Shown: positions 1 through 6,124 of the stretch, piece after piece
Layout of the letters: every line of letters starts with the position of its first letter
Numbering within the stretch: the first letter of the stretch is position 1
DNA from: an uncultured Eubacteriales bacterium
GTDB lineage: Bacteria; Bacillota_A; Clostridia; Lachnospirales; Lachnospiraceae
Direction of reading: 5' to 3'
DNA: 7,190 nucleotides
Assembly (NCBI GenBank): GCA_902803345.1
Contig: CADCPV010000263.1
Location: 1 to 7,190 of the forward strand
Made by a program: the position numbers and the translations under genes
Notes under the pieces: generated by a model
What the model was told of the DNA's origin: nothing
The model's database searches: none
The model's input: the letters and a program-made list of their open reading frames with translations, nothing else

Positions 1-311
1 AGGCGATACTTGCGCTTTAGTTAAGTAGCGTCCCTGTAAATAAGTCTCTGCAGAACCCGAATATTTACCTGGTTTGTAAAATTTATGAAGAAAAATTGAC
101 TTGTTGACAAAACCTGCTTTTCTTCAGAACAAATGATGACGAATCTTTCTTGATTATTCTGAAAATCGGATTTAAATAGCGCACAATTTTAACGGTGGAA
201 ATTTGTAAAAGATGGCGAGATGCATATTTCTCCAATGACGAAAAGAACATTTGAAAGATATTTGAGAATTCGGGGATATGCTGAATGGATGGTGGATTTA
301 TCGTGAGATGA

Positions 312-357
312 CAGGGCAGTTATATTTGGCGACTTATAAGCTGGTATAACTGCTCTG
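312..357. repeat. 13-bp inverted repeat with nested palindrome
   Basis: The left arm (312-324, CAGGGCAGTTATA) matches the reverse complement of the right arm (345-357, TATAACTGCTCTG) at 12 of 13 positions; the one mismatch would be a G-U wobble in RNA. The innermost nine pairs are perfect. The 20-nt spacer contains the 8-bp palindrome CTTATAAG (333-340). No T-run follows the right arm, so it is a poor rho-independent terminator. It could be a regulator operator, a recombination or insertion end, or an RNA hairpin. The structure is seen directly; its function is unknown. Confidence 0.5.
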
Positions 358-461
358 CTATATAGTAATCCTGTGAAGGAGGGATGTTTTTATAACAGCT
401 AAGACAGTAGTTTTCCCATAGATCAGATTTATCCGGTATATCATGATTTGATGATAATTTA

Positions 462-490
462 TTGATGAATGATAACAGATGTAGTATAGT
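462..490 (+). promoter_or_regulatory. Candidate sigma-A promoter for the operon
   Basis: A TTGATG -35 box (462-467, four of six consensus bases) is separated by exactly 17 bp from a TATAGT -10 box (485-490, five of six). Transcription would start near 497, leaving a leader of about 105 nt before the regulator start at 603. TGATGA/GATAA-like words repeat around the -35 box (450-475) and could be an operator, possibly for the XRE protein encoded just downstream; that regulatory link is inference. I found no comparably good promoter between 818 and the end of the window, so this one may serve the whole gene set. Confidence 0.5.
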
Positions 491-592
491 TTAACACAGT
501 GAAAATTGAAGGATAATTGTATCTTACATGATGTGTTTTTGCTGATAGTGCTGAACAGTTAGCTATATGATGACAAAGATTCAATGTATTCC

Positions 593-597
593 GGGGG
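593..597 (+). promoter_or_regulatory. Ribosome binding site deciding the XRE start
   Basis: A GGGGG run lies 5 nt before the ATG at 603 and can pair, partly by G-U wobble, with the 3' end of 16S rRNA. The two upstream in-frame ATGs at 567 and 570 have no purine-rich site before them. This favours translation from 603. Confidence 0.45.
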
Positions 598-602
598 TAG
601 GA

Positions 603-818
603 ATGTCTGCAAATTATGACAAATTATGGAAACTCTTGATTGACAGGAAACTCACAAAAACCGAAATGAGAATAAAAGCCGGGATATCCACTAATGTCCT
701 GGCCAAGATGGGAAAAGGGGAAACGATTTCATTGGATTCACTTGGGAAAATAGCTATTGCTTTGCAATGCGGATTGGATGATATCGTTGATATTGTTCCG
801 GACAAATCATCTTCATAA
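603..818 (+). CDS. Small XRE-family HTH transcriptional regulator
   Basis: A 71-residue protein that is almost entirely one lambda-repressor-like (XRE/HTH_3) DNA-binding domain. The opening YDKLWKLLIDRKLTK is typical of a common clostridial family of about 70 residues. The helix-turn-helix covers roughly residues 18-40 (TKTEM...GISTNVLAKMGKGE), followed by the usual third and fourth helices (SLDSLGKIAIALQCGLDDIVDIV). I chose the ATG at 603 because family members begin just before this YDKLWKLL motif and because a G-rich ribosome site sits 5 nt upstream; a start at 567 would add 12 residues that do not look like the family. It is the first gene of the unit, 69 nt ahead of the next. Small HTH proteins beside restriction-modification genes often act as controllers of expression timing, comparable to C proteins. 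Its operator is not identified, and that role is inferred from position. Confidence 0.9.
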   Translation: MSANYDKLWKLLIDRKLTKTEMRIKAGISTNVLAKMGKGETISLDSLGKIAIALQCGLDDIVDIVPDKSSS

Positions 819-839
819 TACTCTTATCCCATAAGTATT
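817..839. repeat. Imperfect hairpin after the regulator stop codon
   Basis: AATAC (817-821) pairs with GTATT (835-839), and TTAT (824-827) pairs with ATAA (831-834) around a CCC loop, with a two-base bulge (822-823). The left arm overlaps the TAA stop of the XRE gene. There are few G-C pairs and no T-tract, so it is a weak terminator at best. It could be an attenuating or processing hairpin, or an operator half-site pair in the 69-nt gap before the next gene. Confidence 0.25.
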
Positions 840-887
840 CCATCTACGTATGCGATAACGAACCAATGTATAATCGGGAGATTTGAA

Positions 888-1718
888 ATGAAAGCACCTA
901 ACCATCATCTCTTGAAGAACCTCCACAGCCTGATCCGGAATTCTGCGCTTACATATATGAATGAATTTATATGGCAGGATGTTGAACTCACGGAGGAATT
1001 CAAATCCGCCTATGCAGGTTACCTTAAAAGAAACCGTTATGATGTTGAGTTTCTGGGAGCTACCGCCGTTATTACATCCCCTTATGCAAAATACATATAT
1101 GTTCCCAATCAGTGGTTTGTCATAGCATCTTATGTGGTCGATGTATGTGAGGAACTTCAGCGATATAAAGAGTACTTTAAAAGAGTATCTGAGAAATTGA
1201 ACAAGAGACCGGATTCGTATGCGAAGTATCTTCGGGATAGTGCCACGGCTGCAGATAGAGGAGCCTTTATCAATTGTGCCCGAATGATGTTTGTTCCACT
1301 ATGCAATGACAATAGCGTTGCAGATGAAGCTGCGTCAAGATTATGGAGATTCGCAAGCGACTATTCATGGTGGTCAGGACAGAAGACAATCGACCGGGGA
1401 GATTTCTATGTGTCTGTTATGCTGAACACATTAAATCTTGTAAATGTGAGTCAGGGATATGTGGCGGACATTGTCAACGCATATGTCAGCGATAACACAC
1501 TTAGAAAACTGGTCACGAGTATTGACAAGTTCACCACCAATATGACAGATGCAGACAGCAGTCCGGACAAATCATATATCATTCCTGATGAAGAAATAAG
1601 AAACAAAGATATGTTACAGGAAAAGCAGGGGGAGTACAGCGCTATTCCTAAACCGGAAAGAGCCAGAATCAAAATCAGCGGTTCAAATACTCTTAAGGAG
1701 ATCAAATATAAAGGGTAA
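888..1718 (+). CDS. Uncharacterised 276-aa protein of the operon
   Basis: I do not recognise this family. The start at 888 has a good GGGAG ribosome site 7 nt upstream. The protein has no signal peptide and no clear membrane segment. Residues 1-50 look helical and basic; about 52-82 form an aromatic and beta-rich stretch (EFLGATAVITSPYAKYIYVP); about 84-215 appear mainly helical, with a tryptophan-rich patch near 153-162 (WRFASDYSWW). From about 220 the sequence becomes charged and proline-containing, probably a flexible tail. I see no Walker, nuclease, methyltransferase or zinc-binding motif; the few cysteines are scattered. It ends 3 nt before the SNF2 gene, so the two are probably translationally coupled and the protein may be a partner or specificity subunit of the SNF2/GHKL machinery. 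That role rests on gene order only. Codon use resembles its neighbours. Confidence 0.85.
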   Translation: MKAPNHHLLKNLHSLIRNSALTYMNEFIWQDVELTEEFKSAYAGYLKRNRYDVEFLGATAVITSPYAKYIYVPNQWFVIASYVVDVCEELQRYKEYFKRVSEKLNKRPDSYAKYLRDSATAADRGAFINCARMMFVPLCNDNSVADEAASRLWRFASDYSWWSGQKTIDRGDFYVSVMLNTLNLVNVSQGYVADIVNAYVSDNTLRKLVTSIDKFTTNMTDADSSPDKSYIIPDEEIRNKDMLQEKQGEYSAIPKPERARIKISGSNTLKEIKYKG

Positions 1719-1721
1719 AAA

Positions 1722-3614
1722 ATGCAGTATAAATGGATTGTTTGTAATCATCATATAGCCCTGGATGGTGGAACGGAGATTCTTCATCCCAGTGCCGATG
1801 AGATATACGAGTTTGTGGCTGGTGAAAATCCGGATATTAGTGCGGAAAACCCGGTAACAGCGATGAATTCACTACATTTCTCCAGAATCGGTGCACCGGT
1901 AAAATGTGAAGTAAATTCAAAGGATGATGGCACACTCATCCTTGATCTCTATACTGTTAGAAAACATCAAAAAGTCCCTGTTGATATGATAGAAGGGACG
2001 ATCGTAGATCATTGCGTATTTGATGGAGAATGGTTTTACGTAAACGGGGATCTTGAAGCGCTTGAGAAGCTGTTCGAGAATGCAGGTATTTCCGGAACAG
2101 GAAGAATAAATACTGGGCAGTATATTCAGCTGATGAAGCAGGAATATTTTGCTGAACATAAGGAAATCATAAACCATGTGGATCCGGAAGTATTTTCAAG
2201 ACTTATGATTCCGGAAGGAAGACCCCCGGCCGGATTAAAAGCTGATTTATATGAATATCAGAAAACAGGTTTTCTGTGGATGAAAAACATGCTTGAAACA
2301 GGCTGTGGATGCATTCTTGGCGATGAGATGGGGCTTGGAAAAACACTGCAGATCATCACATTGTTTCAGGATATGAAAATAAATCACAAAATGCCTGTTC
2401 TTGTTGTGGCTCCGGTTTCTCTTCTTGAAAACTGGAAAAGAGAGGTGGAAAAATTTGCTCCTGCCATGGATATCTATGTTCATCACGGAGCAAAAAGAAC
2501 CGGGATGGCAGATTATCTGCGTGTCCATGATATTGTGGTTATTTCCTATAACACAGCTGTCAGCGATCTGTCGATGTTAAAGAGGATAAACTGGCAGTGT
2601 GTGGTCCTGGATGAGGCCCAGAATATCAAGAATCCGGGCAGTCAGCGCGCACGATCAGTAAAAGCTATTACAAGAAAGGCGGGAATTGCTGTTACAGGTA
2701 CTCCTTTTGAGAACCATGTTACAGATATATGGTCACTGGTTGATTTTTCCATTCCCGGTCTGCTGGGAAGTCTCAGTGTATTTAATCAGAATATTACGGA
2801 TGACGTGATGGGCGCAGAGAAACTGGAGCCGCTTCTTTCACCTGTGATGATCCGCAGACTGGTGAAAGATGTTGCCGGCGATCTTCCGGATAAAATTGTT
2901 GTCTCACAGCCTATCTTAATGTCTGAAACAGAGCTGAATGAGTATGAAAGATATCGAATTGAAGCCAAAGGAGCTGCCGAGGGGGGAGCTGCTGTAACAC
3001 TGGGGCTTCTTCAGAAGCTAAGGATGTATTGTACACACCGGCAGCTTTGTGAAGATATAGAATATAGTGATCCGGCAGTCAGTTCAGTCAAGTATCAGAG
3101 ATTATGTGAGCTTATTGAGGAGATCATCAGCAGGGACGAAAAAGTCATAATTTTCACATCCTACAAAAAGATGTTTGAAATATTCCTGAGAGATATTCCT
3201 TCAAGGTTCGGGCTGAGTATAGACTTTATTAACGGAGAAACACCTGTCGAGGTGAGGCAGAAAATAGTTGATCGGTTTAATGAGTATCACGGATCTGCTG
3301 TGTTGGTTCTGAATCCAAGAGCAGCAGGAACCGGTCTGAACATAACGGGAGCAAACCATGTAATACACTACAATCTTGAGTGGAATCCCGCTCTGGAGGA
3401 TCAGTCCTCTGCGAGAGCTTATAGACGCGGACAAAAGAAGACTGTGTTTATATACCGGTTGTTTTATGCCGGAACAGTGGAAGAAGTTGTCAATGACAGA
3501 ATAGAAAGAAAACGGGAGATGGCAGCAACAGCTGTTGTAGGAACAGATGGCTCGGATGAGAAAAATGATATCCTGAGAGCACTGGAGATGGCGCCGGAAT
3601 TACTGAAAGGATGA
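1722..3614 (+). CDS. SWI2/SNF2-family ATPase (superfamily II helicase-like DNA translocase)
   Basis: A 630-residue SNF2-type ATPase with a complete set of motifs. Residues 176-187 hold the Q-motif-like LYEYQKTGFLWM; Walker A is GDEMGLGKT at 200-208; Walker B is DEAQ at 297-300; motif III is VTGTPFEN at 324-331. In the second RecA-like domain are VIIFTSY (475-481), the motif V region NPRAAGTGLNIT (531-542), and motif VI with the arginine finger, QSSARAYRRGQ (561-571). Family members use ATP hydrolysis to track along double-stranded DNA and displace or remodel bound proteins rather than unwind strands. Residues 1-170 precede the motor, look beta-rich and match nothing I recognise; they could recognise DNA or a partner. 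The gene starts 3 nt after the previous stop, with AAGGG at 1711-1715 as ribosome site, and ends 7 nt before the GHKL ATPase. In this context it probably powers target scanning or cleavage in a restriction-type defence system. The family call is very secure; the defence role is inferred. Confidence 0.96.
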   Translation: MQYKWIVCNHHIALDGGTEILHPSADEIYEFVAGENPDISAENPVTAMNSLHFSRIGAPVKCEVNSKDDGTLILDLYTVRKHQKVPVDMIEGTIVDHCVFDGEWFYVNGDLEALEKLFENAGISGTGRINTGQYIQLMKQEYFAEHKEIINHVDPEVFSRLMIPEGRPPAGLKADLYEYQKTGFLWMKNMLETGCGCILGDEMGLGKTLQIITLFQDMKINHKMPVLVVAPVSLLENWKREVEKFAPAMDIYVHHGAKRTGMADYLRVHDIVVISYNTAVSDLSMLKRINWQCVVLDEAQNIKNPGSQRARSVKAITRKAGIAVTGTPFENHVTDIWSLVDFSIPGLLGSLSVFNQNITDDVMGAEKLEPLLSPVMIRRLVKDVAGDLPDKIVVSQPILMSETELNEYERYRIEAKGAAEGGAAVTLGLLQKLRMYCTHRQLCEDIEYSDPAVSSVKYQRLCELIEEIISRDEKVIIFTSYKKMFEIFLRDIPSRFGLSIDFINGETPVEVRQKIVDRFNEYHGSAVLVLNPRAAGTGLNITGANHVIHYNLEWNPALEDQSSARAYRRGQKKTVFIYRLFYAGTVEEVVNDRIERKREMAATAVVGTDGSDEKNDILRALEMAPELLKG

Positions 3615-3621
3615 CTGTACG

Positions 3622-5238
3622 ATGATAAGAACGAAAAAACCGACTGATAACAACAATGATTTTCTCCTTCCGCCGGATCCGGAAAGAGTCATGGAGGGAT
3701 TACGTGATACCGGATACAATTTCAATACTGCCCTTGCTGATATAATAGATAATTCTATTGCTGCTGACGCAACGAAAATAGATATAACAATTGATTTGAA
3801 CCCCAGAGGAGAATTGACTGTTTATATAGCAGATAACGGGACAGGAATGGATGAGGAAGGGCTGAAAAACGCAATGCGTTACGGATCCAGAAGGCGAGAC
3901 GATCCAAGCAGCCTCGGGAAATTCGGTCTTGGATTAAAAACCGGATCTACAGCATTCTGCAGATGTCTTTCAGTTGTATCAAGAGGTTCTGGGGACAGTA
4001 CAGTCAGAAAAGTTCAATGGGATCTGGACTATATTGCACAGACCAACGAATGGAAACTAAGACAGCCTTTTGTATCAGAGGACGAGAAAGAGATACTTGA
4101 TGCGACTGCAGACGGAGGAACAGGTACACTTGTCATCTGGGAAAAAATAGACAGGCTGCTCAAGAGATATAAGAACAAGGGAAGTCAGAAAAGCGCATTA
4201 AAGCGTACTATTGACAGCCTCCAGTTTCACATCGCCATGGTTTATCAGCGCTTTCTTGACTTAAGTGACGAAAGGGCGAGAAACATTGAGATTACCCTTA
4301 ACGGTACCCGCGTGGAATCATGGGATCCGTTTTGTATTTCTGAAGAGGATACATGTAACCTGGCAGATGAAATTGTAGACGTTGAAATGCCGGACGGAAA
4401 AGAATCAACTTTTACAATCAGGGCTTATATGCTTCCGCGGAGAGAGAATTTTTCAACTGCCAGAGCGAGAGATAATGCCCGAATCAGTAATGATATGCAG
4501 GGGTTCTACATCTACAGAGAAAACCGCTTGATCCATTACAGCGACTGGATGGGAATGTTTATCCGTGAGCCCCATTTCTCGCTTTTGAGAGTTGAATTTT
4601 CTTTCGATCACACGCTGGATGATGTTTTCAATGTGGATATTAAGAAATCCCGAATCCTACTGAATGAGGAAATATTCGGATACATAAAGGACCAGATTAT
4701 GCCTGCTCCCCGACGTGCAGCAGAGGAACGTTATAGAAAAGGAACGACAAAAAATGTGGTTCAGAAGGCGCGTGACGCACATGAAGCATCTAATAAGAAT
4801 ATAGAAGAAAAAGCAGGGGCTGTGGAGGAATCCAGAGTTACAGTTACCGGAGATAACGAAGTCCGCCTTGAGAACCGTAATGGTGTTTTTAAACATAAGA
4901 TCACAATACGTTCTGCCGGAAATGCAGGGCAGATAAGGGTGATTCCGGTACAGACACTTGATGACGGACAGTTATGGAATCCCTGCATTGTCGATGGAGG
5001 AAAACATGCAGTCGAGCTGAATCAAGGTCATCCGTACTATCAGAAAGTATATTTTCCTGTACTTGGACAAAATGTAATGATTACCGGCATGGATGCACTT
5101 TTATGGGCTCTTGCGGAAGCGGAACTGTCAACATTCAACGCAGAAACTAAAGAACAGTTTGAAGACATGCGGATCCAGGTGTCCAGGTATTTGAAAAAAC
5201 TGGTTGCCGACTTACCGGATCCTGAACCTGAGGATTAA
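3622..5238 (+). CDS. GHKL ATPase of the MORC/paraMORC type
   Basis: A 538-residue ATP-binding protein with an N-terminal Bergerat-fold (GHKL) domain. Motif I is ALADIIDNS (37-45), with N44 as the expected magnesium ligand. Motif II is DNGTGM (71-76), where D71 should contact adenine. The ATP-lid motif is GKFGLGLKTGS (99-109). A following S5-like domain, to about residue 350, ends with the basic VDIKKSR (338-344), where a transducer lysine that contacts the gamma-phosphate would be expected. Residues about 360-405 are charged and helical, possibly a coiled coil, and the last 130 residues are a separate domain I cannot name. GHKL proteins of this kind act as ATP-gated dimeric clamps on DNA. The usual catalytic glutamate of motif I is aspartate here (D40). 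It lacks MutL's C-terminal endonuclease signature, and its location between SNF2 and HNH genes argues against a mismatch-repair role. It starts 7 nt after the SNF2 stop, with GAAAGG at 3605-3610 as a somewhat distant ribosome site. Confidence 0.92.
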   Translation: MIRTKKPTDNNNDFLLPPDPERVMEGLRDTGYNFNTALADIIDNSIAADATKIDITIDLNPRGELTVYIADNGTGMDEEGLKNAMRYGSRRRDDPSSLGKFGLGLKTGSTAFCRCLSVVSRGSGDSTVRKVQWDLDYIAQTNEWKLRQPFVSEDEKEILDATADGGTGTLVIWEKIDRLLKRYKNKGSQKSALKRTIDSLQFHIAMVYQRFLDLSDERARNIEITLNGTRVESWDPFCISEEDTCNLADEIVDVEMPDGKESTFTIRAYMLPRRENFSTARARDNARISNDMQGFYIYRENRLIHYSDWMGMFIREPHFSLLRVEFSFDHTLDDVFNVDIKKSRILLNEEIFGYIKDQIMPAPRRAAEERYRKGTTKNVVQKARDAHEASNKNIEEKAGAVEESRVTVTGDNEVRLENRNGVFKHKITIRSAGNAGQIRVIPVQTLDDGQLWNPCIVDGGKHAVELNQGHPYYQKVYFPVLGQNVMITGMDALLWALAEAELSTFNAETKEQFEDMRIQVSRYLKKLVADLPDPEPED

Positions 5239-5252
5239 CAGGTGTTTGAACT

Positions 5253-6086
5253 ATGACTAACAATGCATCGTTAAGAGTAAAGAGAAACCTTGAAGAATTA
5301 TATGATATACCGTTTGAAGTAGATGCAGAGATGGCCTTCGGAGATTACCGGTTTGTTGTCAAGCCTGAAAATTCTGCAAGAGAGCTGTTTGAAATAATTG
5401 TTAGTTTCAGGAATCATTTACGTCTTGTGATCGAAGTTTATCCTGAGAAATATGCAGCATTTTCGATCAATGATATGTCAAAGGCGTCATTGGAGAAAAA
5501 GAGAATCTTCTCTCAGTATGCAGAACAGATAAAGAATAAAAGAGCAAGGATGGAGTTCTTTATTAATGATATCCCTTGCGACCCTGCAAATCCGGAAAAA
5601 TGGCCGTCGACATGGAGCAGATATAGAATGAGGATTTCACGCAGTCCTATTGCACCTGAGGACACAGAGGCGGATGAGATAGAAATTGCTGTATCATGGA
5701 CTTCAATTATTGCAGGGATGTTCCTTTCTCTACTGGATGTTAAACTTCTGGATGAAGCAGAGTATGGTGAAGGCGGAGTTAAGAGAGTAGAGGTCAACAG
5801 ATATGAAAGGAATCCCGTCAATAGAGAACTCTGTCTTGAGGTTAATGGTTACGTCTGCAAGATATGCGGCTTTGATTTTGAAAAAACATATGGAGAGATA
5901 GGGCATCATTTTATCCATGTTCATCATATCATTCCTGTCTCCAGTTATGATGACGAATACTTGATTAATCCTGTAAAAGATATGATTCCGGTGTGTCCCA
6001 ATTGTCACGCCATGTTACATCGGAAAAATCCGCCACTATTTCCGGATGAACTGAGAAAAGAATTGATTCAAAACGAACAAAGCTGA
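5253..6086 (+). CDS. HNH endonuclease with uncharacterised N-terminal domain
   Basis: A 277-residue protein with a C-terminal HNH (beta-beta-alpha metal) nuclease domain from about residue 184. It has the zinc-binding pairs C202-x2-C205 and C248-x2-C251, the metal and catalytic histidines in HVHHIIPVS (222-230), N250, and the closing CHAMLH (251-256). The arrangement RNPVNRELCLEVNGYVCKIC...VHHI...VCPNCHAMLH is typical of McrA-like and restriction-associated HNH enzymes that cut double-stranded DNA. All expected active-site residues are present, so it should be active. Residues 1-180 form a separate, mixed alpha/beta domain that I cannot name; in such enzymes this part usually gives target or modified-base recognition. 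The gene follows the GHKL ATPase by 14 nt with only a weak ribosome site (AGG at 5240-5242), so translational coupling is likely. It is the only recognisable nuclease in the window and therefore the probable effector of the system. Confidence 0.93.
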   Translation: MTNNASLRVKRNLEELYDIPFEVDAEMAFGDYRFVVKPENSARELFEIIVSFRNHLRLVIEVYPEKYAAFSINDMSKASLEKKRIFSQYAEQIKNKRARMEFFINDIPCDPANPEKWPSTWSRYRMRISRSPIAPEDTEADEIEIAVSWTSIIAGMFLSLLDVKLLDEAEYGEGGVKRVEVNRYERNPVNRELCLEVNGYVCKICGFDFEKTYGEIGHHFIHVHHIIPVSSYDDEYLINPVKDMIPVCPNCHAMLHRKNPPLFPDELRKELIQNEQS

Positions 6087-6112
6087 ATCTGTACTGAATT
6101 GTCGCGCTATAT

Positions 6113-6119
6113 AAGGAGG
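6113..6119 (+). promoter_or_regulatory. Strong Shine-Dalgarno site for the methyltransferase
   Basis: AAGGAGG is a near-perfect complement of the 16S rRNA 3' end and lies 5 nt before GTG at 6125 but only 2 nt before TTG at 6122, which favours the GTG start. It is much stronger than the sites in front of the other operon genes. Confidence 0.8.
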
Positions 6120-6124
6120 CGTTG

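Larger units (their letters stand above)
1..602. other. Gene-poor upstream region
   Basis: I see no convincing gene in these roughly 600 bases. All frames are interrupted often, and the longest readable stretches are short (for example 28 codons at 220-306 on the + strand, and a start-less minus-strand frame covering 1-123). The region is AT-rich compared with the genes that follow. It holds an inverted repeat at 312-357, an AAGGAGGG run at 376-383 with no usable start codon after it, and a candidate promoter at 462-490 that probably drives the operon. It may be the boundary between an accessory defence island and older flanking DNA, but nothing here proves a mobile element. Confidence 0.6.

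Noticed and set aside
1..123. Minus-strand frame without stops running off the left edge
   Set aside because: It has no start codon, is only 41 codons long and is preceded by several stops in the same frame. A run of that length is expected by chance, although a gene remnant extending leftward cannot be excluded.
567..602. Upstream ATG starts (567 and 570) for the XRE regulator
   Set aside because: No ribosome site precedes them, and the extra 12 residues do not fit the family, which begins at the YDKLWKLL motif after 603.
869..874. Perfect TATAAT hexamer before the 276-aa gene as an internal promoter
   Set aside because: No -35-like sequence lies at 16-18 bp. Transcription would begin near 881, after the ribosome binding site GGGAG at 876-880, leaving the gene without it.
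797..1575. 14-bp exact direct repeat TCCGGACAAATCAT at 797-810 and 1562-1575
   Set aside because: Both copies lie in coding sequence, in the same phase, and encode PDKS. Shared codon preference and chance explain it adequately, and no further similarity flanks either copy.
3622..5238. MutL mismatch-repair protein
   Set aside because: The Bergerat motifs are shared, but there is no MutL C-terminal endonuclease signature, the motif spacing and VDIKKSR ending fit MORC-like proteins better, and there is no neighbouring mutS.
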